The notes under the pieces are model-generated. The model was given only the letters and a program-made list of their open reading frames with translations. It did no database searches and was not told where the DNA came from. This document shows, piece after piece, positions 1-8,195 of a stretch of DNA of 22,880 bases. The stretch's first letter is position 1. Every line of letters starts with the position of its first letter. The DNA is taken from positions 1 to 22,880 of IMG/VR virus record IMGVR_UViG_3300027529_000024; one strand, written 5' to 3'. Position numbers and translations under genes: made by a program. This DNA comes from a virus.

Positions 1-92
1 TTGTCATGGTGATTCGTTACGAATCTTAATTTAAGTGAATTAAGAATACTTAACTAATTAACCTATAAACTAATTAACTAATTAAACTAATT
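1..92 (+). promoter_or_regulatory. Leader of the gp32-like gene: two hairpins plus four A/T-rich repeats (likely autoregulatory operator)
   Basis: Reading toward the start codon, there is a 6-bp hairpin (11-25, GATTCG/CGAATC with a 3-base loop), then a 7-bp hairpin (25-44, CTTAATT/AATTAAG), then four exact copies of the 9-mer AACTAATTA at 52-60, 68-76, 76-84 and 85-93. The last copy runs into the ATG at 93. There is no Shine-Dalgarno sequence. In T4, gp32 represses its own translation by nucleating at a folded element and spreading along an unstructured A/U-rich repeat tract that covers the start site. This layout matches that logic. The functional role is inferred. The promoter is not visible and may lie outside the window. 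Confidence 0.6.
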
Positions 93-983
93 ATGGCACT
101 AAATATATCGCAGTTGAAGAGTCGCTTGAACTCCCTTTCAAGCCAAGGTTCTGGAAACAGTAAGAAGAATGATGTTCTCTGGAAGCCTAATCCCGGTAAA
201 CAAGTTGTTCGTATTGTTCCCTACAAGTTCAATCCCGAGAATCCGTTTATTGAACTCAAGTTCCACTATAATATCAATGGTAAGACCTATTTGTCTCCTG
301 ACAGCTTTGGTCGTCCAGATCCTATTGTGGAGTTTGCCAATCGTTTGAAGAAGACTGGTTCCAAGGAAGATTGGCAGATGGGTCGTAAGATGGAACCCAA
401 GATGCGCACATTCGCTCCTGTGATCGTTCGTGGTCAAGAGAGTGAAGGTGTGAAGTTCTGGGGATTCGGTAAGACCGTGTATCAAGAGCTTGTGTCGGTA
501 TGTCTTGATCCAGAGTATGGTGATATTACTGATCTCGCAAATGGTCGTGATATTACCATTGAGTTCAAGACCGCAGAGGAAACTGGTAAGAGCTTCCCTG
601 AGACCACAGTTCGTGTGAAGCCAAATGTCACACCTGCTGTTGATCCTAAGAACGCTCAGTTGGTTGATTCCCTCAAGAATCAGACTAACATCCTTGATCT
701 GTTCCCAGAGTTGTCTTATGATGAACTCAAGGACGTTATGGATAAGTGGTTGAATCCAGAAACCGAAACCGCTGAAGTTGAAGTTCCCGCTGGAACTGAG
801 GCTGAAGAGGAAGTCGCTGAAACTCCCGCTACAGTAAAGGCAGTTGCTCCGTCTGGAGTAAAGACTGCTGTTCAACCAAAGGCAGAGACTAAGAAGGCTG
901 CTTTTGTTTCCCCAACCGCAAGTAAGTCAAAGGGCGGATCTACTGATGTAGAGAAGGCTTTTGATGACTTGTTCAACTCCTAA
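93..983 (+). CDS. 32: Single-strand DNA-binding protein, T4 gp32-like
   Basis: This protein coats single-stranded DNA during phage replication and recombination and works with UvsX, the helicase and the polymerase. Residues 25-200 resemble the gp32 core, from VLWKPNPGKQVVRIVPY to the EYGDITDLANGRDITIEF stretch. Then come a helical segment, an acidic region (221-244) and a short tip (281-296) ending DVEKAFDDLFNS, in the place of the gp32 acidic tail that recruits partners. T4 gp32 has a Zn site of one His and three Cys. Here the only cysteine in the whole protein is Cys137, so that zinc site is absent. The length (296) is close to T4 gp32 (301). It is followed by a hairpin and then the recombinase gene. 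Codon use favours C- and G-ending codons, as expected for an abundant protein. The call rests on motif resemblance plus the neighbouring T4-type genes. Confidence 0.8.
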   Translation: MALNISQLKSRLNSLSSQGSGNSKKNDVLWKPNPGKQVVRIVPYKFNPENPFIELKFHYNINGKTYLSPDSFGRPDPIVEFANRLKKTGSKEDWQMGRKMEPKMRTFAPVIVRGQESEGVKFWGFGKTVYQELVSVCLDPEYGDITDLANGRDITIEFKTAEETGKSFPETTVRVKPNVTPAVDPKNAQLVDSLKNQTNILDLFPELSYDELKDVMDKWLNPETETAEVEVPAGTEAEEEVAETPATVKAVAPSGVKTAVQPKAETKKAAFVSPTASKSKGGSTDVEKAFDDLFNS

Positions 984-994
984 AAACAATAAAT

Positions 995-1029
995 AAAGCC
1001 GGTGGAGTTTTTTATACCCCACCGGCTTT
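995..1029 (+). terminator. Hairpin between gp32-like and uvsX-like genes
   Basis: An 11-bp perfect stem (995-1005 AAAGCCGGTGG with 1019-1029 CCACCGGCTTT) closes a 13-base T-rich loop. The run after the stem is weak (CTAGTTAT), so termination is probably partial. The next ATG is only 15 bases beyond the stem and no promoter fits in that gap. The hairpin therefore probably sets how much transcript continues into the recombinase gene. Confidence 0.65.
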
Positions 1030-1044
1030 CTAGTTATACACGTT

Positions 1045-2187
1045 ATGGCAAAAAAATCAAATAGCGGACAAGAATCCAACAGAGACGATCTAATTGATCT
1101 ACTCCAAAATGAGCTTAACAAGGCTAATAAGGATGGTGGAAAGATTGCGTATAGGTTGGATGAACAAGATAATCCGGCTGATATCACTGACTGGATCAGC
1201 ACGGGATCATCTATTTTGGATTTAGCAATCAGCAATCGTCCTCACGGTGGATTGCCTGTTGGTAAAATGGTAGAATTCAACGGTCTTGAAGGCACTGGTA
1301 AGAGTCTTGTTAGTGCGCATGTCGTGGCCGATACCCAAAAGAAGGGTGGAATTGCAGTGGTTATTGATACTGAAAACGCTGCTGCCCCTGAGTTCTGGAA
1401 GAGTCTTGGTGTAAATCTATCTAAACTTCTGTATGTTCAATGTGAAACCGTTGAGGACATTTTTGAACAGATGGAGAAGATGATTGCAATTGTGAGAAAG
1501 TCTAACAAGGATCGTATTCTCACAATCATTGTTGACTCTGTGGCTGCTGCTTCAACAAAGGCAGAACTAGAGAGTGATCATGGCAAGGATGGTTATGCAA
1601 CTGGTAAGAGTATCATTATCAGTAAGGCTATGAGAAAGATCACCAACATGATTGGTAAGCAAAAGGTTCTTACTGTGTTTACTAATCAGCTACGTCAGAA
1701 TCTAAATGCTATGGCATTTGGTGACAAGTATGTAGTGAGTGGTGGTAAGGCTCTGGCTTATCATTGTAGTGTTCGTGTTCGTCTTAACAACACTGGTAAG
1801 CTCAAGAAGGGTGAGGAAATCATCGGTAATGAGTGTAAGGCAGTTGTTGTTAAGAACAGAATGGGTCCGCCCAATCGACTCGCTAATTTCGATATCTACT
1901 ACGATAGCGGAATTGCCGACTACAGCAGTTGGATTAAAGTTCTCAAGGACAATAATCTGATCAAACAAGGTGGTGCATATTATACCTATCAAAAGGATGA
2001 TGGCACCGAATGGAAGTTCCAGTCTAAGGATTTCATTTCTACGTTGCAAACTGACACAAAGCTAAAGGAAGAAATTTACTTGAAGATTTGTGACGCAACT
2101 GTGATGAAGTATAAAGACCCTAACAGCAAGATTGTTGAAGACGCAGAAGTGTCGTCTGACGAAGAAGACGCTGGCGCTGAAGAATAA
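1045..2187 (+). CDS. uvsX: RecA/UvsX-like recombinase
   Basis: An ATP-dependent strand-exchange protein that forms filaments on single-stranded DNA, the partner of the gp32-like protein upstream. Walker A is GLEGTGKS (80-87). The catalytic Glu lies in IDTENAA (Glu110). Walker B is ILTIIVDS (158-165). The DNA-binding and sensor region is TNQLRQN (213-219), followed by the VSGGKALAYH stretch (231-240), all in RecA order. The C-terminus is acidic (EVSSDEEDAGAEE), as in RecA and UvsX tails. At 380 residues it is close to T4 UvsX (391). No Shine-Dalgarno sequence precedes the ATG at 1045. It probably depends on transcription from upstream genes. The next gene starts two bases after its stop, so the two are probably co-translated. 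UvsX is preferred over a host RecA because of its T4-type neighbours. Confidence 0.9.
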   Translation: MAKKSNSGQESNRDDLIDLLQNELNKANKDGGKIAYRLDEQDNPADITDWISTGSSILDLAISNRPHGGLPVGKMVEFNGLEGTGKSLVSAHVVADTQKKGGIAVVIDTENAAAPEFWKSLGVNLSKLLYVQCETVEDIFEQMEKMIAIVRKSNKDRILTIIVDSVAAASTKAELESDHGKDGYATGKSIIISKAMRKITNMIGKQKVLTVFTNQLRQNLNAMAFGDKYVVSGGKALAYHCSVRVRLNNTGKLKKGEEIIGNECKAVVVKNRMGPPNRLANFDIYYDSGIADYSSWIKVLKDNNLIKQGGAYYTYQKDDGTEWKFQSKDFISTLQTDTKLKEEIYLKICDATVMKYKDPNSKIVEDAEVSSDEEDAGAEE

Positions 2188-2189
2188 TC

Positions 2190-3257
2190 ATGAGTGGATT
2201 TACTTCCAACGAAAAGAAAAAGTTGTTCTCGTTGTTTGAGAACATCAAAGAGGATGTCGGGGCTGGTGGCCTTCAAAAAACTACCAACTCCGACATCCTT
2301 ATCGTGGACGGTCTAAATACCTTTATTAGATCGTTCATGGCGGTTCCATCTATGAATGACGATGGAATGCACACGGGTGGGATTGCTGGTTTCTTGAAGA
2401 GTGTCGGTTATGCAATCAAACTATTGAATCCCACCCGTGTTATTGTTGTTTTTGACGGTAATGGTGGTAGTCAAAAACGTCGTAAGATTTACCCAGACTA
2501 TAAGAAGGGACGCAAGACTCGTATCAAGTTCAATAGAACCTATGACGATATGTCTAATAGTGATATTGAGCAAAAGAATCTCAAGATGGAGTTGTTGCGA
2601 CTAATCAACTATCTTGACGTATTACCAATTACTGTGATGGCAATTGATAATATTGAAGCTGATGATACTATTGCTTATTTGGCTGAACAAACATTCAAGG
2701 ACAGCAACGTTACCATCATGTCATCGGACAAAGACTTTTTACAGTTGGCCAGTGACAGAATCAAAATTTGGAGTCCTACCAAGAAGAAGATTTTTGGTTG
2801 TAAAGAAATCGTAGATGAATATGGTATCACATGTAACAACTTCATTTTCTATAGAGCTATGGAAGGTGATGATAGTGATAATATTCCAGGCATCAATGGT
2901 GCTGGTCTAAAAACCATATTGAAGTGTTTTCCGTTTTTGGCAGACGAACGTCAAACTTCTCTGCAAGAAATTTACAATTACGCTGAAAACAACAAAGGCA
3001 AGTATAAGCTCTATGAAAAAGTGTTGAGTGACAAACTGACACTTGATAGAAATCATGAGTTGATGCAGTTGAAAGACACACAAATTCAGTCATTCACTCA
3101 ACTCAGAATTGAAGAGATCATTCAAAAGCCAGTTCCCCATATAAACAAACTGGTCTTCAGCAAGTTGATCAACGAAGATAAAATGTGGAATAACCTACCA
3201 AACTACATGGTATGGTTGAATGAGACTTGGGGTAAGGTCAACAGTTTCGTAATCTAA
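2190..3257 (+). CDS. FEN-family 5'-3' exonuclease (T4 RNase H-like)
   Basis: A flap/5' nuclease that would remove RNA primers and 5' flaps from lagging-strand fragments. The acidic metal-binding residues of the FEN family are all visible: Asp40 in ILIVDGLN, Asp89 in VVFDG, Glu156/Asp158/Asp159 in NIEADDT, Asp180/Asp182 in SSDKDF, and Asp227/Asp228/Asp230 in EGDDSDNIPG, which leads into the helix-hairpin-helix region (GINGAGLKTIL). The basic arch segment (YPDYKKGRKTR, about 101-111) is also present. The 30-residue N-terminal extension before the first strand is longer than usual. The C-terminus after about residue 260 is phage-specific. It starts two bases after the recombinase stop. It could equally be called a RNase H/exonuclease of the T4 rnh type. 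I am sure of the family but less so of the exact physiological role. Confidence 0.88.
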   Translation: MSGFTSNEKKKLFSLFENIKEDVGAGGLQKTTNSDILIVDGLNTFIRSFMAVPSMNDDGMHTGGIAGFLKSVGYAIKLLNPTRVIVVFDGNGGSQKRRKIYPDYKKGRKTRIKFNRTYDDMSNSDIEQKNLKMELLRLINYLDVLPITVMAIDNIEADDTIAYLAEQTFKDSNVTIMSSDKDFLQLASDRIKIWSPTKKKIFGCKEIVDEYGITCNNFIFYRAMEGDDSDNIPGINGAGLKTILKCFPFLADERQTSLQEIYNYAENNKGKYKLYEKVLSDKLTLDRNHELMQLKDTQIQSFTQLRIEEIIQKPVPHINKLVFSKLINEDKMWNNLPNYMVWLNETWGKVNSFVI

Positions 3258-3275
3258 CCAGTATAAAAAGTTGAA

Positions 3276-3300
3276 GATGCTACGCATGTAGTGTAGCATC
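3276..3300 (+). other. Hairpin in the nuclease-helicase intergenic gap
   Basis: An 8-bp perfect stem (GATGCTAC at 3276-3283 with GTAGCATC at 3293-3300) has a 9-base loop. It is not followed by a T-run, so it is not a classical intrinsic terminator. It could be an RNA-processing or stability element. The helicase ATG is 25 bases downstream. Confidence 0.45.
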
Positions 3301-3324
3301 GTATTATCAAATAGAAAGTAACAC

Positions 3325-4710
3325 ATGAGCGACAAAGTAATTATCGACAACCTAAAAAAGTTTGGAAATGAATTCCAAGTTAAATGCATCGCAGGACTGG
3401 TATCTGATCGTCCATTCATTGAACGATTGGCAGACATCGTAGAAGCAGACTTCTTTGAGAATGAGGCACATAGATGGATCGTCAAGGAAAGTATCAGTTA
3501 CTTTCATGAATATCGTGATCTTCCTTCACTCAACGTTTTCAAGGTCAGACTTGAAACCATCACCAATGAGGCACTCAAGGCGAGTATCGTTAACAGTCTA
3601 AAGTTGGTGTATCAAAAGATGAACGATGGTGATTTGAAGTTCATCAAGGAACAGTTTCTTGAATTCTGTAAGAATCAGAAGTTGAAGAATGCCATCATGG
3701 ATGCCGCAGATTTGTTGGCAACTGGTGAGTATGAAAAGATCAAGAGCAAGGTTGATGAAGCTCTTAAGGCAGGCATGGAACGTAATCTCGGTCATTCGTA
3801 TGAAGAAGACGTTGAGAAGCGTATGACTGTGATGGCTCGTAATTCAATCAAAACCAATTGGGAAGTAATTGATGGTTTGATGGACGGTGGTCTTGGACCT
3901 GGCGAACTTGGTATTATTACGGCTTGTGCCGGATCTGGTAAGTCTTGGGTCTTGAGTAAGCTTGGTGCCGAGGCAATGAAGCAAGGAAAGAATGTTCTTC
4001 ACTTCACGTTGGAGTTGAATGAGAACTATGTTGGTCTTCGTTATGATAGTTGTTTCACTGGTATTGACTTCCAGAATATTCGTAACAATGTCGAGGTGGT
4101 CAAACAGAAGATCAACGAAGTGCCTGGTAAATTGAAGATCAAGTATTTCCCGATCAAGACAGTATCAGCTCATAGTTTGAAGTCACATTGTGAACGTATT
4201 CATACTCTGGGAACCAAGATTGATATGATTATTGTCGATTACGCTGATATTCTTCGACCAATTCACAGTGATCGTAATAGTAACAGTTATCAAGAAGCTG
4301 GTGGTATTTACGAAGAATTGAGAAGTATTGCGGGTGAACTACAAGTTCCTATTTGGAGTGCTTCACAAAGTAATCGTGCCGCAATGGATGAAGATATCAT
4401 TCAGGCTAACAACATCGCAGACAGTTATCGTAAGATCATGACTGCCGACTTTGTTATGTCACTCAGTCGTAAAGTTACCGATAAAGTTAACAACACTGCA
4501 CGATTCCATATCATCAAGAATCGTTTCGGACCAGACGGTTTGACATTCCCAAGTAAGATGAATGCCGGATGTGGTCAGATTGAAATATTCAGCGAATCTT
4601 CAAGAGAAGGTATGGCACTTCAGAATGAGATGATGGATGGTGAAAACCAAGTCAAGAAAATTCTGAAGAATAAGTGGAATGCCCATAGTAGCACAGACGA
4701 CGAAGAATAA
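3325..4710 (+). CDS. 41: Replicative DNA helicase, DnaB family (T4 gp41-like)
   Basis: A hexameric 5'-3' helicase that unwinds the replication fork. Residues 1-150 form a helical N-terminal domain, and residues 175-440 the RecA-like motor. Walker A is ACAGSGKS (200-207), the catalytic Glu is in FTLEL (Glu230), Walker B is MIIVDY (301-306), and the DnaB motif with its DNA/ATP sensor residues is SASQSNR (345-351). The C-terminus is short and acidic (STDDEE). The length (461) matches T4 gp41 (475) rather than bacterial DnaB, and the neighbours are T4-type, so gp41 is preferred. No primase (gp61) or loader (gp59) gene lies in this window. The start ATG has only a weak upstream purine stretch (AGAAAG). 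It is followed by a large hairpin before nrdA. Confidence 0.88.
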   Translation: MSDKVIIDNLKKFGNEFQVKCIAGLVSDRPFIERLADIVEADFFENEAHRWIVKESISYFHEYRDLPSLNVFKVRLETITNEALKASIVNSLKLVYQKMNDGDLKFIKEQFLEFCKNQKLKNAIMDAADLLATGEYEKIKSKVDEALKAGMERNLGHSYEEDVEKRMTVMARNSIKTNWEVIDGLMDGGLGPGELGIITACAGSGKSWVLSKLGAEAMKQGKNVLHFTLELNENYVGLRYDSCFTGIDFQNIRNNVEVVKQKINEVPGKLKIKYFPIKTVSAHSLKSHCERIHTLGTKIDMIIVDYADILRPIHSDRNSNSYQEAGGIYEELRSIAGELQVPIWSASQSNRAAMDEDIIQANNIADSYRKIMTADFVMSLSRKVTDKVNNTARFHIIKNRFGPDGLTFPSKMNAGCGQIEIFSESSREGMALQNEMMDGENQVKKILKNKWNAHSSTDDEE

Positions 4711-4718
4711 TTCATAGT

Positions 4719-4788
4719 ATGCCGTTGTAAAAAACCTGACAAAAAAAGTTTCAAAAAGTTCTGTCAGATAGTTTACAACGGCATTTTT
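4719..4788 (+). terminator. Large nested hairpin / terminator between helicase gene and nrdA
   Basis: A 13-bp perfect outer stem (ATGCCGTTGTAAA at 4719-4731 with TTTACAACGGCAT at 4772-4784) encloses an inner 6-bp stem (CTGACA 4736-4741 with TGTCAG 4762-4767). It is followed by TTTT, so it can work as a terminator. The inner loop is A-rich with a repeated AAAAAGTT. The unusually large loop suggests it may also be a processing or regulatory structure in the nrdA leader. Confidence 0.65.
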
Positions 4789-4823
4789 GACACATAATTA
4801 TTTATCACCATTGTAACAAATTT

Positions 4824-7121
4824 ATGAACAAAGAGATTTTTATTAAAAAACGTAACGGTAAGGTAGAGAAATTCAACGCAGACAAAATCAATAAGGTTTT
4901 GCAATGGGCTACCGTTGACATCAAAGGTGTTGGTTTTGAGGAAGTAGCAATGAATGCACACTTGTCCTTCTTTGATGGAATGACAACCAAGGACGTTCAT
5001 TCTATGTTGATCGAAGCAGCTGCAAATTTGATTAGTGAAGAAAAGCCTAATTATCAATATGTTGCTTCACGATTGTTGAATTACCATCTTCGTAAAGAAG
5101 TGTGGGGAGGCAAGAATCCACCCAAGTTGTATGACCTCACAAAGGAAAACATAACCAACTTGGTATATGATGAAGAAATTCTCAACTGGTATACCAAACA
5201 AGAGTTCGACAAGCTTGACGAATATCTGAAGCATGATCGTGATTTCAATTTCACTTATGCCGGTATCAAGCAGTTGTGTGACAAATACTTGGTGCAAAAT
5301 AGATCAACCAAGAAGATCTATGAGACTCCACAGTTCGCATATATGTTGATTGCCATGACGTTCTTCAAGGATTATAAGGAAGGTCGGCTTGAGTATGTAA
5401 AGAAGGCATACAACTATTTTAGCAAACACAAGATCAATCTTCCAACCCCAATCATGGCTGGTGTGAGAACTCCAATGAAGAGTTATGCTTCATGTTCTCT
5501 ATTCACCGTTGATGACACTCTCAAGAGTATCTTCAGCAACAACAGTGCAGTTGGTTTTGCCACTGCAAGTCGTTATGGTATTGGTTTGAACCTTTCTCGT
5601 TTGCGTGCCACCAATGCTCCAATTCGTAATGGTGAAGTTATTCATACTGGACCAATTCCTTTTGCCAAGGCATTTGAATCCACTGTGAAGTGTTGTCACC
5701 AGAACGGTATTCGTGGTGGAAGTGCAACTGTTAACTTTGCTTGGTTCCACTATGACATCATGGATATTCTGGTGTTGAAGAACAATGCCGGAACTGATGA
5801 TAACCGAGTTCGTAAATTGGACTATTGTGTAGGATTGGATAAGTTGATCTTTGAACGTTTCCTCCAAAACAAGGAAGTTACATTGTTCAGTTATCATGAG
5901 TGTCCTAGTTTGTGGAACAGTTTTGGTTTTGCTGACTTCAAGGAAAAGTATGAAAAGGCTGAAGCCAACAAGAACATTAAGTTCAAGAAGAAGGTTTCTG
6001 CTCGTGAATTGATGGGTCTTCTTGCCAAGGAACGTTTGGAGACTGGTCGTATTTATACCATGTTTGTTGACCATGCTAACGACCACGGCAGTTGGTTGGA
6101 ACAGGTTGACACCAGTAACTTGTGTCTTGAAGTCAATCATCCTTTGATTCCTATTGAGGATGTTAATGACAAGAACGGTGAAATTGGCGTTTGTATTCTT
6201 GCTGCTGTAAACTGGTTGGAGATCAAGGATGACGAAGAAATGAAGAGTGTGTGTGAAGTGATCGTCAGAATGTTGGATTCTTTGATCGAACACCAAAACT
6301 ATTTCGTTCCGGCTGCTGAGAACTTTGCCAAGAGACGCCGTAGTCTTGGTGTTGGTGTAAGTAACTTGGCTGCTTTGTTGGCAAAAGAAGGATTGAAGTA
6401 TTGGGATAAGAATGCTCCAAACTTTGTTGCCAAGTGGATGGAGAAGCAGAGTTACTATTTGATTCAAGCATCTGTTGAAATGGCTAAGGAACTTGGTAAG
6501 TGTGAGAAGTTTGACAAAACTAAGTTTAGTCAAGGAGTGTTGCCGATTGATACTTATAAGAGAGACGTTGATGAATTCATCACTGAACCTTTACATATGG
6601 ATTGGGAAGCTCTACGTGAGGAAATCAAGAAACATGGTATGAGACATTCTACTCTTACTGCCTGTATGCCTGTGGAGTCAAGCAGTGTGATTCAGAGTTC
6701 CACCAACGGCATTGAACCTCCTCGTAGTTTGATCAGTTTCAAGGGAAGCAAGAGTAACATTTTGCCAGTGGTGGTTCCAGGCATTGACAAGTATAAGGAA
6801 CATTATACGTTTGCTTTTGACATGCCTGATAATGACGGATATCTCAGAGTGGCTGCTGCTATTCAGAAGTTCACTGATATGAGTATCAGCACAAATACCT
6901 ATTATGTTCCTTCAAGGTATCCTAGTAACAAGGTTCCAGTTCAAGAAGTTATTAAGGATATGTTGATGGCTTACAAGTATGGTATTAAGAATTTGTATTA
7001 CGCTAATACCGATGATGGTGATAAACAAACCGCTATGGAACATAAAAAGACAGAGGCAGTAAAGCCTGAACCCAAGATTGAACAACAATCTGGTTGTGAA
7101 AGCGGTGCATGTGCCCTATAA
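4824..7121 (+). CDS. nrdA: Ribonucleoside-diphosphate reductase class Ia, alpha subunit
   Basis: Reduces ribonucleoside diphosphates to deoxyribonucleotides, with the beta subunit encoded next door. An N-terminal ATP-cone (about 4-95, IKKRNGKVEKFNADKI and LISEEKPNYQYVASRL) indicates dATP/ATP activity control. The catalytic set is complete: Cys224 (YASCSL), Asn432/Cys434/Glu436 (SNLCLEVN), Cys457 (GVCILA), the radical-transfer tyrosines Tyr725-Tyr726 (NLYYANT) and the C-terminal redox pair Cys758/Cys763 (GCESGACAL). The C-terminal tail is nearly the same as in E. coli NrdA. The length of 765 residues is normal (E. coli 761). The start has no Shine-Dalgarno sequence. The stop overlaps a non-coding ATG just before the nrdB ribosome site. 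No thioredoxin or glutaredoxin gene is seen in the window, so the reductant may come from the host or from elsewhere in the phage. Confidence 0.96.
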   Translation: MNKEIFIKKRNGKVEKFNADKINKVLQWATVDIKGVGFEEVAMNAHLSFFDGMTTKDVHSMLIEAAANLISEEKPNYQYVASRLLNYHLRKEVWGGKNPPKLYDLTKENITNLVYDEEILNWYTKQEFDKLDEYLKHDRDFNFTYAGIKQLCDKYLVQNRSTKKIYETPQFAYMLIAMTFFKDYKEGRLEYVKKAYNYFSKHKINLPTPIMAGVRTPMKSYASCSLFTVDDTLKSIFSNNSAVGFATASRYGIGLNLSRLRATNAPIRNGEVIHTGPIPFAKAFESTVKCCHQNGIRGGSATVNFAWFHYDIMDILVLKNNAGTDDNRVRKLDYCVGLDKLIFERFLQNKEVTLFSYHECPSLWNSFGFADFKEKYEKAEANKNIKFKKKVSARELMGLLAKERLETGRIYTMFVDHANDHGSWLEQVDTSNLCLEVNHPLIPIEDVNDKNGEIGVCILAAVNWLEIKDDEEMKSVCEVIVRMLDSLIEHQNYFVPAAENFAKRRRSLGVGVSNLAALLAKEGLKYWDKNAPNFVAKWMEKQSYYLIQASVEMAKELGKCEKFDKTKFSQGVLPIDTYKRDVDEFITEPLHMDWEALREEIKKHGMRHSTLTACMPVESSSVIQSSTNGIEPPRSLISFKGSKSNILPVVVPGIDKYKEHYTFAFDMPDNDGYLRVAAAIQKFTDMSISTNTYYVPSRYPSNKVPVQEVIKDMLMAYKYGIKNLYYANTDDGDKQTAMEHKKTEAVKPEPKIEQQSGCESGACAL

Positions 7122-7123
7122 TG

Positions 7124-7130
7124 AAAGGAG
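7124..7130 (+). promoter_or_regulatory. Strong Shine-Dalgarno site of nrdB
   Basis: AAAGGAG lies three bases before the nrdB ATG at 7134. It is one of the few strong ribosome sites in a region where most starts lack one. It fixes the start and suggests nrdB is initiated independently of nrdA. Confidence 0.7.
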
Positions 7131-7133
7131 AAT

Positions 7134-8195
7134 ATGAAGACTGTATTGAATAAAACTAATATTGACGCAACGAAGAATCCATTGTTCTTGGGAGAGGACT
7201 TGTCACTTCAACGATATGACAAACAAAAGTATCCGAAGTTTTATGATCTATATGATCAACAACTGAACTTCTTCTGGAGACCGCAGGAGGTTTCTTTGGT
7301 GAAGGATATTAGTGATTACAAGAATCTTTCTGATGAAGAACGATTTGTATTCGATAGTAACCTCAAGTTTCAAACTATGACCGACAGTATGTTGAGTCGT
7401 AGTATTCACCAAATGATGAAGCATGTCACAAATCCCGAGTTGGAGATTTGTATGAATACTTGGAGTTTCTTTGAGACTATTCACAGTAATTCATATACAT
7501 ACATTCTCAACAACGTGTATCCAGATGCTACCAAGTTCTTTGATAGTATTCTTGAAGACACCGAGATTGTAAAGAGAGCCAAGGCTATTAGTGAGAAGTA
7601 TGATGCTCTTTTGGCAACCGACAAGGATGACATTCGACAACAGATCTTTGATGCTATTTTGGCTACACAGATCACCGAGGGTCTTGTTTTCTATGTGTCG
7701 TTTGCTTGTAGTTTTTACTTTGGATATCGTGGGAAGATGGAGGGTAATGCTAAGATTATTAAGTTCATCAGTCGTGACGAAAATCTACACGTTGCTATTA
7801 CCCAAAATATTCTTCGTTATTTGAGTGAAAACAAGGAAGAAGGATTCCAAGATATTGTTAAGAAGTCCGAAGACAAGGTATACGAAGCATACAAAATCGC
7901 TGTAGAGGCTGAAAAGGACTGGGCTAATTATCTATTCAGTAAGGGTAACCTTGTTGGATTGACCAATGATAGTTTGAACACCTACGTTGAGTGGTTGGCT
8001 AATAACCGTCTACAAAGCATCGGATATAAGAAGTTGTATCCTAATGCCAAGACCAATCCATTGGCTGGTTGGTTGGACAGTTACTATGACAGTAAGAAGC
8101 TTCAAGTGGCTCCTCAAGAAACCGAGTTGAGTAGCTATGTAAAGGGTGTGGATAACACAATTACAGAGAATGCTTTCGACGGATTTAAGTTATAA
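7134..8195 (+). CDS. nrdB: Ribonucleoside-diphosphate reductase class Ia, beta subunit
   Basis: The radical-generating R2 protein that partners NrdA. The di-iron ligands are all present: Asp84 (MTDSM), Glu114 and His117 (FFETIH), Glu182 (ITEGL), Glu216 and His219 (RDENLH). The radical Tyr121 (HSNSYTYI) is also there. Trp49 (NFFWRPQEV) matches the Trp on the electron-transfer path. The C-terminal tail has the SSYVKG motif, which holds the tyrosine equivalent to E. coli Tyr356, and ends GFKL as the docking peptide. The length of 353 is normal for the family (E. coli 375). With all these residues kept, it should be an active Fe- (or Mn/Fe-) tyrosyl-radical enzyme. It starts 12 bases after the nrdA stop. 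Confidence 0.96.
   Translation: MKTVLNKTNIDATKNPLFLGEDLSLQRYDKQKYPKFYDLYDQQLNFFWRPQEVSLVKDISDYKNLSDEERFVFDSNLKFQTMTDSMLSRSIHQMMKHVTNPELEICMNTWSFFETIHSNSYTYILNNVYPDATKFFDSILEDTEIVKRAKAISEKYDALLATDKDDIRQQIFDAILATQITEGLVFYVSFACSFYFGYRGKMEGNAKIIKFISRDENLHVAITQNILRYLSENKEEGFQDIVKKSEDKVYEAYKIAVEAEKDWANYLFSKGNLVGLTNDSLNTYVEWLANNRLQSIGYKKLYPNAKTNPLAGWLDSYYDSKKLQVAPQETELSSYVKGVDNTITENAFDGFKL

Noticed and set aside
138-875. A long minus-strand reading frame opposite the gp32-like gene (about 245 codons)
   Set aside because: It is the reverse complement of a clear conserved gene, has no recognisable domain, and its Ser/Leu/Asn-rich composition reflects the codon bias of the plus-strand gene.
988-995. 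AATAAATA after the gp32-like gene as a late promoter
   Set aside because: It merges with the base of the terminator hairpin and lies in an A/T-rich run, so a chance match is likely.
4787-4815. A perfect -35 (TTGACA) before nrdA
   Set aside because: No matching -10 at 16-18 bases: the best hexamer (TTGTAA) matches the consensus at only a few positions, unlike the five promoters listed.
5499-6533. A 344-codon minus-strand frame inside nrdA
   Set aside because: nrdA is unmistakable with all catalytic residues. Long antisense frames are common in genes with biased codon use. No domain or ribosome site is seen.
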